Shown: piece after piece, positions 34,785 through 44,507 of the stretch | Position numbering within the stretch: position 1 is the stretch's first letter | Layout of the letters: every line of letters begins with the position of its first letter | From: G965229615 sp965229615 | Lineage (GTDB): Bacteria; Pseudomonadota; Alphaproteobacteria; Rickettsiales; Midichloriaceae | Assembly: GCA_965229615.1 (NCBI GenBank) | Contig: OZ245890.1 | Coordinates: forward strand, 62,001-126,000 | Direction of reading: 5' to 3' | DNA length: 64,000 bases | Notes under the pieces: model-generated | The model's input: the letters and a program-made list of their open reading frames with translations, nothing else | Told to the model about the DNA's origin: nothing | Database searches by the model: none | Made by a program: the position numbers and the translations under genes

Positions 34785-36023
34785 CTAAGTGTGAATGATA
34801 ACACCAATACCAGCTGCTGCCTTTTTTAAATGTTGTAGTTTTTTCATTTGTATAGCAACAAGTTTTGCTGTTATCTCATCGGATTTATCTATGATTGCCT
34901 GGATATTTACAGCTAATTTTTGTGCCGATTCTTCAACTTTTGCAAGTTGTATGGTTGCATGGCTGCTGAAGCTTTCTTTCATGTTATTAATATTTGTCTT
35001 CATGTTATCCGCGACAGCACAAGCTGATTTATCTATAGCATTGATTTTCTGTTTTGCTGCATCAGCAAGTTTCGTTGCCATACTTTCTATGTCTGCAAGT
35101 CTTTGTTGCCACTTAGACTTGGTGATAGAGCGCATCTCAGCTGCTTTAGCTTCTATACGTTCCTTTGGCGTAATAACCAAGTCCCATGCAAGACCACATT
35201 TTGACATCAGTGCTATGATCCATTTATGAATGTCTGCATGATACCATTTGTGTCCATTGCGGTAGTCTCTACCAAATGCATGGTGGAAGTTGTGCCAATT
35301 CTCACCAAGCAATAAGAACCAAAGCCACCATATATCACCAGAGCTATCATTTGCATATTTTCTACTACCCATGACATGATGCACAGAGTTAACGCAAAAT
35401 GTCATATTTTGTTGGATTGCTCTTGCTAGACCAACAAAGAACAGTCCAGCAAGTGTTGATTGCATTGTGATGCAGCCAAACACTAACCAGCCAAATATCA
35501 TTGGTGGTATTATGTTCATAAAAGTTGCAATCGCTGCATAATTCTTGAGTTGCCATACAAGTGCCTTATTTTTACCCAGTGTTGCCATCGTATGCTTGTC
35601 TATTCTTTTGGCTGTGCTCTCATCAAGTATCATCCATCCAATATGAGCCCATAGAAAGCCTTTAATTTTACTTTTATACTTCACAGGAGTATGTGGATCT
35701 CTATCCGTATCAGCATATGCGTGATGATACTTATGATCTGATGCCCATGCAAGGATAGGACCTTGTAGCGTACCTGAACTGATTATCATCAATATACCTT
35801 CAACTATTTTATTTGTTTTATATGAGCCATGTGACCAAAGCCTGTGTAGTCCAATCCCTACTGATATGTTAGCTACATAATATGTCATAATAGATAGCAA
35901 CAATTCCTTATATCCAAAACCATAATGCATACAATATGCTGCTGTTCCGCATATTACAAAGAGTGGCAGTAGGATCAAAACTACTGCTACAGTCCAATTT
36001 ATTCTGAGTTTTTGTTCTGTCAT
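34785..36023 (-). CDS. Acyl-CoA/acyl-lipid delta-9-type desaturase with a C-terminal helical extension
   Basis: 412 residues. The first ~265 are a membrane desaturase with the three histidine boxes HRLWSH, HKYHHAYAD and HNFHHAF and four transmembrane helices; these bind the di-iron centre that inserts a double bond into acyl chains. About 130 further residues are amphipathic helix (for example KLADAAKQKINAIDKSA), rich in A, K and Q, similar in style to phasin or apolipoprotein-like helices. Standard bacterial desaturases end soon after the third box, so this looks like a fusion or a grown tail. It may associate with lipid surfaces or oligomerise. Confidence 0.85.
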   Translation of the reverse strand: MTEQKLRINWTVAVVLILLPLFVICGTAAYCMHYGFGYKELLLSIMTYYVANISVGIGLHRLWSHGSYKTNKIVEGILMIISSGTLQGPILAWASDHKYHHAYADTDRDPHTPVKYKSKIKGFLWAHIGWMILDESTAKRIDKHTMATLGKNKALVWQLKNYAAIATFMNIIPPMIFGWLVFGCITMQSTLAGLFFVGLARAIQQNMTFCVNSVHHVMGSRKYANDSSGDIWWLWFLLLGENWHNFHHAFGRDYRNGHKWYHADIHKWIIALMSKCGLAWDLVITPKERIEAKAAEMRSITKSKWQQRLADIESMATKLADAAKQKINAIDKSACAVADNMKTNINNMKESFSSHATIQLAKVEESAQKLAVNIQAIIDKSDEITAKLVAIQMKKLQHLKKAAAGIGVIIHT

Positions 36024-36264
36024 TTGTGTTAGCTATTATTGTTTGCATTGAGTCAATACAGCATCAAATCAGCGTGCAGCTGTGCATCCCAATGTAGTTG
36101 TCAGAATACATGAACACATTGCACTAATCAATACACCTTGTGTGTTATAGCATGGTTATATTTTCTTTTCCAGTATTACTTCGTTAAGCTATGTAGTTCC
36201 ACTATATATTGGTGCATGCTACCATAAATAATATGCGAATGAAACATATTATCATCACCAAACG

Positions 36265-36876
36265 ATGCAAACATCAAACAATACAAACAAGCATATAGCA
36301 GCAAAATTCTGTGTTCAAACAATTGCACCAAGTCGTTACTCTGATAATAGTACACATTCTGTTGCAGCATTTGATGCTACAACAATATACTCTGATAAAT
36401 TTCTTAAAGCCTTTCAAACTCTAATAAAAATAGAAGGCTGCTATACGAACAACTGCATTGACAGAGGAAAATCCACAAAATTTGGTATATCTAAAAGAAG
36501 CTATCCTTATTTAGATATATGTAATCTTAAACTAGAAGAAGCAAAAAATATATATCATACTGATTACTGGCAAGCATATGATTATGATGCTATAGATGAT
36601 GATAGAATCGCTGCCAAGGTGTTTCATACCACTGTTCATACTGGTGCCAAACAATCTCATATAATATTACAACGTGCTCTATGTGCAGCTGGTAATAAAG
36701 TTATTGAGGATGGTATAATAGGCTATAAGACGATCAATGCTGTCAACAGCATTGATCCATCCATCTTGATTGTTGGATTGAGATCTGAAGCTGCAGGGTT
36801 CTATAGGTTGCTCGCTGCAACAAAGGAAAATTATAAATGCTTTGTAAAGGGATGGCTTAAGAGGGCTTACATGTAA
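36265..36876 (+). CDS. GH108-type muramidase (phage endolysin / TtsA-like)
   Basis: 203 residues. After about 43 leading residues without a clear signal peptide, the glycoside hydrolase 108 motif appears as LIKIEGCYTNNCIDRGKSTK with catalytic Glu at E57 (family form E-G-G-Y-x-N-D-P-x-D-x-G-G-x-T) and then FGIS. A C-terminal peptidoglycan-binding-like part carries EDGIIGYKTINAV. Enzymes of this family cut the glycan strand; they occur as phage lysins and as helpers that let proteins cross the cell wall. Second Gly of EGG is Cys and GG before T is GKS here. No phage genes are nearby. Confidence 0.75.
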   Translation: MQTSNNTNKHIAAKFCVQTIAPSRYSDNSTHSVAAFDATTIYSDKFLKAFQTLIKIEGCYTNNCIDRGKSTKFGISKRSYPYLDICNLKLEEAKNIYHTDYWQAYDYDAIDDDRIAAKVFHTTVHTGAKQSHIILQRALCAAGNKVIEDGIIGYKTINAVNSIDPSILIVGLRSEAAGFYRLLAATKENYKCFVKGWLKRAYM

Positions 36877-36966
36877 GAGAACAGTTCCTAAAATCGAAAG
36901 TAGATATATTTTTCGAATAATGTATATTCTATGCATGAAGTATGAACACTCTCATGAAAGGGCTAT

Positions 36967-39546
36967 ATGCATAACCATTGTGATGTTGATGAACCAGTGC
37001 AAAAATATGATGCACAGCAAGTTGAGAAAAAATGGCAGGAACTTTGGGATAAAAATGCAGTTTTTAAAACAACGATAGATGATGTAAAACCAAAGTGCTA
37101 TGTGTTGGAAATGCTACCATATCCATCTGGCAAGCTACACATGGGACATGTTAGGAATTATACGTTAGGCGATGTTATTGCACGCTTCAAGAGGATGCAG
37201 GGATACAATGTGTTGCATCCGATGGGATGGGATGCATTTGGTTTGCCTGCTGAAAATGCAGCAAGGCAATCTGGGGTAAATCCAAACGTTTGGACAAGAA
37301 ATAATATAAAGGAGATGCGTACTGCTCTGAAGTCATGTGGTTTTTCATATGATTGGGACAGAGAGCTTACAACATGTGATCCGCAATACTACAGGCATGA
37401 GCAGGAATTCTTTATTAAGTTTTTTGAGAGTGGACTAATATATCAAAAGGAATCACTTGTAAACTGGGATCCAGTTGATAAAACAGTTCTAGCAAATGAG
37501 CAGGTAATAAATGGCAAGGGATGGCGGTCAGGTGCTCTTGTTGAAAAGAAGAGTATGAAACAGTGGTTTTGTAAAATTACAGCCTTTGCAGATGAATTGT
37601 TGGACGATATTCAGAAACTTGATAAGTGGCCTGAAGGCATAAGAACTATGCAAAAAAATTGGATAGGGAAATCAGATGGTGCTGTTATTAAATTCAAGCT
37701 TGCAGAATATGATGCATTTATTGAAGTTTATACAACTCGTCCAGATACAATTTTTGGCTGTTCATTTATAGGCATATCATATGATCATCCAATCTTAAAA
37801 TACATACAGAATACAAGAGAAATTGATGATTTTATATCAGAATGTGAGAGGGATTCCATTTCGGAAGCAACAATTGAGACAAAGGAAAAAAAAGGAATAG
37901 CAACTGGGTTGTACGCAATACATCCATTTGATAATGATAAGAAGGTACCAATATATATTGCTAATTTTATTGTGTCAACATATGGCACAGGTGCTATTTT
38001 TGGCTGTCCAGCTCATGATGTGAGAGACAACGAGTTTGCAAAGAAATACAATCTTCCTATATTGCAGGTTGTCACAAATAATGTAGGAGATATTACACAT
38101 GATGATATCTATATTGGCGATGGTATGATGATAAATTCAGACTTCATCAATGGTATGACAACAACAGATGCTAAAAGTGCTATTATAAGCGCACTTGAGC
38201 AAAGACAACAAGGATATGCTAAAACATGTTACAGGTTGCATGATTGGGGCATATCAAGGCAAAAATACTGGGGATGTCCAATACCAATGATATACTGTGT
38301 GAATTGTGGTACCATACCAGTGCCATTAGAGCAACTACCAATCACACTGCCTGAGGATATAGATTTTTCAGTTGGTGGTAATCCAATTGATAGTCATCCA
38401 ACCTGGAAACATATTACCTGTCATAAATGTGGTGGTAAGGCAGAACGTGAGACAGACACTCTTGACACATTTTTTGAGTCGTCTTGGTATTTTGCAAGAT
38501 ATTGTGCAGACGATCAAGATGTTCCGATAGACAGCAATGCTGTGAATTATTGGTTGCCTGTTGACCATTACATAGGTGGTACTGAGCATGCAGTGATGCA
38601 TCTCCTATACGCTAGATTTTTCACAAAAGCATTGAGAGAATGTAATTATTGGGATTTAAGTGAACCATTTGATATGATGTTTGCACAAGGCATGATATGC
38701 AATATGGCATATAAAAATGCTGAAGGTTTTTGGATTAAACCATCAGATATCGAAAGACGAGGTAATGAATATGTTGCAAAAAACACAGGAGAGATTATAC
38801 ATGCTGTTGGTTCAGAGAAAATGAGTAAATCTAAGAAAAATGGCATAGAACCAAATGAGTATATAGAAAAATTTGGTGCTGATACTATTAGAATGTTTGT
38901 ATTATCTGATTCACCACCAGAAAGAGATCTCGATTGGAATGACACTGCTGTTGAAGGTGTCAATAGATACTTACAGAGATTACATCGCTCTGTATTGCGT
39001 TGGTGTAATGATACTAGGAACTGTGATGTTGATAACAACAATGAGGACAAGCTCCTAATGAGGATGCAACATAGAACTATAGCTTCAGTGACATCAGCAT
39101 TGTATAATCTCCATATAAATAAGGCGATAGCAAATATTAGGGAGTTAAACAATGCATTGAATATATCGATAGCAGATGGGATATCCTTAAAACAACAGGG
39201 AGAAGTTCTCACCACCATTGTGCAACTTTTGCATCCAATGATCCCACACATCACAGATGAATTATGGCAGATGATGGAAAATTGTAGTAATGATAACAAT
39301 GATATGTTGTGTAATGTAAAATGGCCAACACCAGATAACAATTTACTGAGAGATGATTTTGTGAAAATAGTTGTGCAGGTAAACGGCAGGGTGCGCAGCA
39401 CAGTTGAAATGCCTAGAGATTCATCACAAAATGATGTGGAAGGAGTTGCGCAATCTGTTGCCACCGTGCAGAAGGCAATAGGTGGTTCAAAAATATCGCA
39501 AGTTATATATGTTAGAGATAGAATAATAAATTTGATTACAAGATAG
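36967..39546 (+). CDS. leuS: Leucyl-tRNA synthetase
   Basis: 859 residues, normal length. The class I signatures are present: HIGH-type PYPSGKLHMGHVRNY near residue 50 and KMSKS in EKMSKSKKNG. The CP1 editing domain (about 225-420, with TTRPDTIFGC and GTGAIFGCPAHD) and the C-terminal tRNA-binding domain (VQVNGRVRSTVE) are complete. Followed after 34 bases by cpoB. Confidence 0.97.
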   Translation: MHNHCDVDEPVQKYDAQQVEKKWQELWDKNAVFKTTIDDVKPKCYVLEMLPYPSGKLHMGHVRNYTLGDVIARFKRMQGYNVLHPMGWDAFGLPAENAARQSGVNPNVWTRNNIKEMRTALKSCGFSYDWDRELTTCDPQYYRHEQEFFIKFFESGLIYQKESLVNWDPVDKTVLANEQVINGKGWRSGALVEKKSMKQWFCKITAFADELLDDIQKLDKWPEGIRTMQKNWIGKSDGAVIKFKLAEYDAFIEVYTTRPDTIFGCSFIGISYDHPILKYIQNTREIDDFISECERDSISEATIETKEKKGIATGLYAIHPFDNDKKVPIYIANFIVSTYGTGAIFGCPAHDVRDNEFAKKYNLPILQVVTNNVGDITHDDIYIGDGMMINSDFINGMTTTDAKSAIISALEQRQQGYAKTCYRLHDWGISRQKYWGCPIPMIYCVNCGTIPVPLEQLPITLPEDIDFSVGGNPIDSHPTWKHITCHKCGGKAERETDTLDTFFESSWYFARYCADDQDVPIDSNAVNYWLPVDHYIGGTEHAVMHLLYARFFTKALRECNYWDLSEPFDMMFAQGMICNMAYKNAEGFWIKPSDIERRGNEYVAKNTGEIIHAVGSEKMSKSKKNGIEPNEYIEKFGADTIRMFVLSDSPPERDLDWNDTAVEGVNRYLQRLHRSVLRWCNDTRNCDVDNNNEDKLLMRMQHRTIASVTSALYNLHINKAIANIRELNNALNISIADGISLKQQGEVLTTIVQLLHPMIPHITDELWQMMENCSNDNNDMLCNVKWPTPDNNLLRDDFVKIVVQVNGRVRSTVEMPRDSSQNDVEGVAQSVATVQKAIGGSKISQVIYVRDRIINLITR

Positions 39547-39580
39547 ATACGAAAATTAACATATTACCAGGATAGATAAT

Positions 39581-40477
39581 ATGAATAACAATGTAAAACG
39601 AAAACTCGGATGTTTTCTACTGTCATTTGCACTTGCTGCTACTGTTACAGATGTTTTTGCTGACATTTCACAAGCTGAAATTACACGAAGAATGGATGCT
39701 TTAGAACGTTCTATTAACAGCATGCAGAAGCAGATGTATAATTCGATGGCTGAGAAAACAGCTGTGGGTAGTTCCAAGGCAAATTCAATTGATAAAACCA
39801 AAGATTTATTAGATGAAATAAGGACTATGCATGCTGAGATTGACAAGATAGAAGATAGAAGTAAAAAATTAAAAAATGAATTCAGAGAGTTTAAGACAGA
39901 TGTATCAAAAAAAATTAGTACAATCGAAAGTGCTTCTCCTAAAAATATAAATAAAATAAGTGATGATGCATATATCATCAACAATCTTTCCAAGGAAATA
40001 GAGTTTAATACCGTTGAGGGGGCTAGCAAGGTTATTTCCACTGCTGCAAGTGATACACAGAAATATGAGATACCACCTGAGGTGGCCTATCAGAATGCAT
40101 ATATAACACTGAAGCGAAAAAATACAAGTGGACAAGTTGATTATGATAAAGCTCAAAATGATTTCGAGACCTTCATTAAACAATATCCACAAAGTGTTCT
40201 AGTGGGTAATGCCTATTATTGGATTGGCCAGATATATATGCAACAAAAGAGTTACAATAAGGCTGCAATAGAATATCTCAATGGGTATAAAGCAACTCCA
40301 ACTTCAGGGCGTGCAATGCATAACCTAATTGGATTAGCAGATGCTCTAATGCAACTAGGAAAAACAAAGGAAGTATGTTCTACCCTGAATAAGCTATTCA
40401 ATGATTTTACTGATATTAATAGCGAACTAAAAAGGAATGCAGATAAAATGTACAACGATGCTGGTTGTAATAAGTGA
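39581..40477 (+). CDS. cpoB: Cell division coordinator CpoB (YbgF), Tol-Pal associated
   Basis: 298 residues: signal peptide (to about residue 28, ending VFA), a coiled coil (about 30-110) used for trimerisation, a linker, then TPR repeats at the C-terminus (AYQNAYITLKRKN; AYYWIGQIYMQQKSYNKAA). This is the CpoB layout; the periplasmic protein links outer-membrane constriction by Tol-Pal to peptidoglycan synthesis. No tol genes are in the window. Confidence 0.88.
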   Translation: MNNNVKRKLGCFLLSFALAATVTDVFADISQAEITRRMDALERSINSMQKQMYNSMAEKTAVGSSKANSIDKTKDLLDEIRTMHAEIDKIEDRSKKLKNEFREFKTDVSKKISTIESASPKNINKISDDAYIINNLSKEIEFNTVEGASKVISTAASDTQKYEIPPEVAYQNAYITLKRKNTSGQVDYDKAQNDFETFIKQYPQSVLVGNAYYWIGQIYMQQKSYNKAAIEYLNGYKATPTSGRAMHNLIGLADALMQLGKTKEVCSTLNKLFNDFTDINSELKRNADKMYNDAGCNK

Positions 40478-40497
40478 CATAGTGAACATATGTTGTT

Positions 40498-41367
40498 ATG
40501 ACAATGCCAAAAATTGAAAGAGATACAATAACAAATTTAGTATTAAATAAATGCATTACAAATGATAATAACTTAATTGCCAACTTTCTATCGATATTCC
40601 AACATTTATACCAGTATGAGATTTTTAAGAACATACTTGATATAGTAGTGACAAAGTGCGCAACAAATCAGTTGCATTTCAAGTTGCAAGATAGTCGTTT
40701 TTTTGATCTTGATGCTGGGAATTGCTTGACTATGGTTGAGGACGAAGGATATGTAAGTCTACCATCACAACATACATATGTTAGTGGTAATAGCACTCAA
40801 CTTCGTATTAGGAAAAAAAAATATATTATTACAATTAAAAAGATGTCTTGTGATGTGATTATACATGAAATAGGGCATATGATTGAGCAAGAATTATCAA
40901 GTGTTCTGAATTTGAAACAGTTTAGTGATGTGATTATGTATGAGATATATACCCCTAATACTACGAGTATGCATCTGCATGACCTACTAAATTCAGTTTT
41001 TGTAGGACAATTAAAAGGCTATCCACAATCGCAACATACATCTGAATTGTTTGCTAGGTTCTTTCAGGTTTTTGCTGGTGCAAATGAGGTAGCCTTTCAA
41101 TCGTCTCTTGGTTCTAGGTATAGATTGTGTGATGTTATTGCAGTCTTTCCAAAAACAATAGCATTACTTGAAGAACAGCTGGCTGGTAATTGGAATGAGT
41201 TAGTAGATCAGACAATCAGTATGGAGTCCAAAAAATATCTCAGAAACATCTCTGACATGAAAGAACAATGGACTGATAGGCGTATTACAGCAACACATCA
41301 ACAATCTGATGTGAAGAGTAAGTGGTCAAAAAATATAAAATCAATCAAATCCGATCCGTTCAAGTAA
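40498..41367 (+). CDS. Putative zinc metallopeptidase with HEIGH motif
   Basis: 289 residues, no signal peptide. A helix carries VIIHEIGHMIEQEL (H123, E124, H127), the HEXXH zinc site, and a glutamate in HTSELFARFFQVF (E183) is well placed as third ligand, the gluzincin arrangement also seen in lethal-factor-like proteases. The rest is not recognisable. It starts 20 bases after cpoB. Could be a host-directed protease or a housekeeping peptidase of Rickettsiales; the sequence does not decide. Confidence 0.65.
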   Translation: MTMPKIERDTITNLVLNKCITNDNNLIANFLSIFQHLYQYEIFKNILDIVVTKCATNQLHFKLQDSRFFDLDAGNCLTMVEDEGYVSLPSQHTYVSGNSTQLRIRKKKYIITIKKMSCDVIIHEIGHMIEQELSSVLNLKQFSDVIMYEIYTPNTTSMHLHDLLNSVFVGQLKGYPQSQHTSELFARFFQVFAGANEVAFQSSLGSRYRLCDVIAVFPKTIALLEEQLAGNWNELVDQTISMESKKYLRNISDMKEQWTDRRITATHQQSDVKSKWSKNIKSIKSDPFK

Positions 41368-41408
41368 TGATCAGTTTACACGAATAGATGGAACAATAAT
41401 ATACAACG

Positions 41409-43472
41409 GTGTTAAAACTTGATGGTAATTTCTTACTGCATATATCTACAATTGCCTACATCATAGCATTCATATTGAGCTGTCTAAGCATTGTGGGTAA
41501 CAGATGCCACAATAGCTTAATCGGTAAAACATTTTCAGTGCTAAAGTATGGGAAAAACTCTTTGCAGGTACTTCATGAGAATATCGGTGCTATCGTTATT
41601 ATATATCACCCCAAGATTATGCTATATAGCAAGTGCGCATTTTATATAGGTTGTAGCTCTCTTGTGCTAAGTTTCATAACATTAATGCAGGCATATATTA
41701 CCTCTGATTTGTCTATGATGAACGTTGTGATGAACTCAAGCAATATTATGCCTCTGTACTATAGAGTTGCTGCTATGTGGGGGAGCCATGAAGGATCTAT
41801 GTTATTACTTGCATTATATTTTAGTATCGCTACGGTAGTATTTTGTAAAATCACATATGACTGTAGACTATCACGATATGCCATTGCTATACAACTCTCG
41901 ATACACGTAGTAATATTACTATTTATCATATTCACTTCAAATCCATTTATAAAGATTTTTCCAAAACCAAGGATGGGATTAGGACTCAATACAATATTAC
42001 AGGATTATGCTCTCATCATACATCCACCAATACTATATTGGGGATATGCTGGTTGTGCAATGATATATTCGTTGGCAGTTGCTGCTTGTCATAGCAGAAG
42101 AAGCAGTAGAATGTGGATTATTTTCATGAGGCCATGGGTTATGTTCACATGGGCATTCTTAACATTAGGTATAGGACTCGGAAGTTGGTGGGCTTACAAA
42201 GAAATAGGATGGGGAGGATTTTGGTTTTGGGATCCAGTTGAAAACATTTCAATTATGCCGTGGTTAGTAATAACTGCATTGTCTCATTCTATAATAGGCA
42301 ATTACAGTTCATCGAAAACATATCGAATGAGTATCTTTCTTGGTGTGTTAGCGTTCTTGACAGTATTGATTGGAATATTTCTTGTAAGAGCAGGAGTCTT
42401 AAAATCAGTACATGCATTTGCAAGTTCACCTGAAAGAGGAATGATGCTATTGATGATTGTTTTAACATATACTGGATATGGATTGTGGCAACTTAGCAAT
42501 ACTTATCCAACTAACTATCATACTCATAAAATTCTCACTAAGAAGTCCAATAAGATTGACATAAGAAAAGCGGTAATAGTAGGTAATTACTCATTGATTG
42601 CTGCATTGAGTGCAATAGCATTTGGTACATTTTATCCAATAGCAGTAGAGATATTCTCCGATGAAAGTATTATTGTAGGAAGTAATTATTTTAACCTAAC
42701 TGTGAATGTTGCAATACTATGTGGATTAGCAGTGTGTATATCTGTCACCGTTAGATTAATACCTACAAAGGTCAAGGCACTACAGCAGTATATTGCACAC
42801 TTTATTGCGGCAGTATTACTAATATGTATCTGTTACTACTTTGCGGAAGGCAAAACAATGATGCTTGTTCATAGATTGCGAACACTAGATCACCTCGATG
42901 ACTGTTATCTTGATATTGTATCATTGTTTGGCATAGGAATGAGTTTATATATGTTAATTGCGATAGCACAACATATAACAAGTACTACAAGATGGAACAT
43001 GATGTTAGGGCACACTTGCTTCAGTGTTGCTATCCTTGCAATATCAGTGTGTAGTTATGCTGGTGTTGAACAGCAAAAAGTACTTACAATTGGTAATAGT
43101 ATGAAATTTTTAGATTATAAGATAAAGTTATGTGATATAAGACATGCATACAGATCGAATTATATTGCTAAAACTGCTGTAATAACAGTTCATACTGGCA
43201 CCAGTGATTATATTCTAGAACCTGAGGTTAGAATGTTCCCATTAGAAAAACAAACAGTAGTTGAGCCAGCAATATTGAGACATATATTGTATGATTTAAA
43301 TATTAGTTTTAGTCAGGTTGGACAAGTTAATAAGAAAAGCAATAGCTTTCTTATCAGTGTTTATTATCGTCCAATGCTCAACTGGTTATGGGCTGCAATA
43401 CTACTAATGTTTGTTATAGCCATTGTGAAGGCAATGAAATTATTTTTCAGTATTGAAAAAAAAACATTATGA
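41409..43472 (+). CDS. ccmF: Cytochrome c-type biogenesis heme lyase subunit CcmF
   Basis: 687 residues, GTG start at 41409. Multi-pass membrane protein (about 14-15 helices) with MWGSHEGSMLLLALYF and the tryptophan-rich heme-handling domain WGGFWFWDPVEN. CcmF with CcmH attaches heme to apocytochrome c in the periplasm (System I). The C-terminal periplasmic domain is present (LEPEVRMFPLEKQ). Other ccm genes are not in the window. The stop overlaps the convergent small gene by six bases. Confidence 0.95.
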   Translation: MLKLDGNFLLHISTIAYIIAFILSCLSIVGNRCHNSLIGKTFSVLKYGKNSLQVLHENIGAIVIIYHPKIMLYSKCAFYIGCSSLVLSFITLMQAYITSDLSMMNVVMNSSNIMPLYYRVAAMWGSHEGSMLLLALYFSIATVVFCKITYDCRLSRYAIAIQLSIHVVILLFIIFTSNPFIKIFPKPRMGLGLNTILQDYALIIHPPILYWGYAGCAMIYSLAVAACHSRRSSRMWIIFMRPWVMFTWAFLTLGIGLGSWWAYKEIGWGGFWFWDPVENISIMPWLVITALSHSIIGNYSSSKTYRMSIFLGVLAFLTVLIGIFLVRAGVLKSVHAFASSPERGMMLLMIVLTYTGYGLWQLSNTYPTNYHTHKILTKKSNKIDIRKAVIVGNYSLIAALSAIAFGTFYPIAVEIFSDESIIVGSNYFNLTVNVAILCGLAVCISVTVRLIPTKVKALQQYIAHFIAAVLLICICYYFAEGKTMMLVHRLRTLDHLDDCYLDIVSLFGIGMSLYMLIAIAQHITSTTRWNMMLGHTCFSVAILAISVCSYAGVEQQKVLTIGNSMKFLDYKIKLCDIRHAYRSNYIAKTAVITVHTGTSDYILEPEVRMFPLEKQTVVEPAILRHILYDLNISFSQVGQVNKKSNSFLISVYYRPMLNWLWAAILLMFVIAIVKAMKLFFSIEKKTL

Positions 43473-43829
43473 TAACTGCATGTTGATGCTACATTTACTT
43501 TGCTTTGTCACCATGGTGCAGAAGTCAGTTGTTTTGCCAAACGCCTCACTATGTGTTCTCTTTCTATTTTGTCCTACTGCTTTTTGCTGTTTCTTTGTCA
43601 CTTCTAAAGTTTGATTATTGACCCCTTCTACTATTTCTTGTTGTGTTATTTTCTGAGGAGAATGATTAAGTGAGTCATTAGTACTTTTTGTAGGAGAATC
43701 ATCAATTGCTTTTCCCTGCTTCGATATTTGCAATGGATCATTTTTTTCCTGTTCTGCTTGAATTGTAGTATATTTATTGCACAACTTCATAAAAGTAAAC
43801 AATTTTTTTTCCGCTTTTTGTCTAAGCAT
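43467..43829 (-). CDS. 120-residue hydrophilic protein, unknown function
   Basis: Basic N-terminal helix (MLRQKAEKKLFTFMKLCNKY) then a Q/K/S/T-rich, likely disordered body. No family recognised. It lies nine bases downstream of the next minus-strand gene, so the two are probably cotranscribed. Confidence 0.45.
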   Translation of the reverse strand: MLRQKAEKKLFTFMKLCNKYTTIQAEQEKNDPLQISKQGKAIDDSPTKSTNDSLNHSPQKITQQEIVEGVNNQTLEVTKKQQKAVGQNRKRTHSEAFGKTTDFCTMVTKQSKCSINMQLS

Positions 43830-43838
43830 ATTAACTAA

Positions 43839-44324
43839 TTACTCTTCCACCTTTTCATCTAGCAGACCAATACAATATTTTAAGTATAATGTATTTTGTC
43901 TCATTCCAGTTATCATTGCATCATTTTGCAAGATAAAATAAAGTGTTAGAGCTTTTGCTCTAGTATATATCTTCTGTTCAAATGTTGTTAAATTCGCCTC
44001 ATATGACTTGTATGAGTCTTTTATCAGATAAGATAATTTTGCAAATTTTCTAGCGAGCTTATTCTTTGTTTTACCAGTGCATGTAATTTGAGAGTGCTGC
44101 ATTAAATCCAGAATATTTATGATTTTGGTATTATAATTTGGACCAGTTCTTTTATTTGCAATAAAATTTTTCCGCTCTGCATGACAAGATTTTATTGTTT
44201 TCTTACACGAATCAAAAAAGTTTTGTAATGCAATATGATTATCTGGATGTTGTTGCAGTACTGAAAATGTCTCGTCACAAACATTATGCTTGGTTATGAC
44301 TTTTGCTTCTTGAGTATATAACAT
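43839..44324 (-). CDS. 161-residue helical protein, unknown function
   Basis: Helical and basic, with several cysteines (SCKKTIKSCHAERK) and no membrane segment. No family recognised. Divergent from the 441-residue membrane protein gene, with about 180 bases between the two starts. Forms a probable two-gene unit with the 120-residue gene downstream. Confidence 0.5.
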   Translation of the reverse strand: MLYTQEAKVITKHNVCDETFSVLQQHPDNHIALQNFFDSCKKTIKSCHAERKNFIANKRTGPNYNTKIINILDLMQHSQITCTGKTKNKLARKFAKLSYLIKDSYKSYEANLTTFEQKIYTRAKALTLYFILQNDAMITGMRQNTLYLKYCIGLLDEKVEE

Positions 44325-44471
44325 GATTGGTAATTTATATTGTTTGTTCTTGCTATAAACACTATATATAGTAGCGATCTTATTAAAGTTGTATTAAGAG
44401 ATGTAGAAAGATTTAGGTTGCATATAAGCTGTGGTTCTTGCAGGGGGGATACATTAACCAGCAACACCATT

Positions 44472-44500
44472 TGACATATCATATGTCATATGTTTTGATC
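44472..44500 (+). promoter_or_regulatory. Promoter overlapped by a perfect inverted repeat, possibly giving a leaderless message
   Basis: -35 TTGACA (44472-44477), 17-base spacer, -10 TTTGAT (44495-44500). The inverted repeat TGACATA-TCA-TATGTCA at 44473-44489 covers the -35 and half of the spacer, an ideal operator position. The expected start is about seven bases on, right at the ATG of the next gene (44508). Confidence 0.5.
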
Positions 44501-44507
44501 AGTTAAC

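Noticed and set aside
38646..39464. Minus-strand open frame of 272 codons inside leuS
   Set aside because: It lies wholly within a complete, well-conserved leuS. It is Ser/Cys/Ile-rich as expected for the antisense of an AT-rich gene, with no motif.
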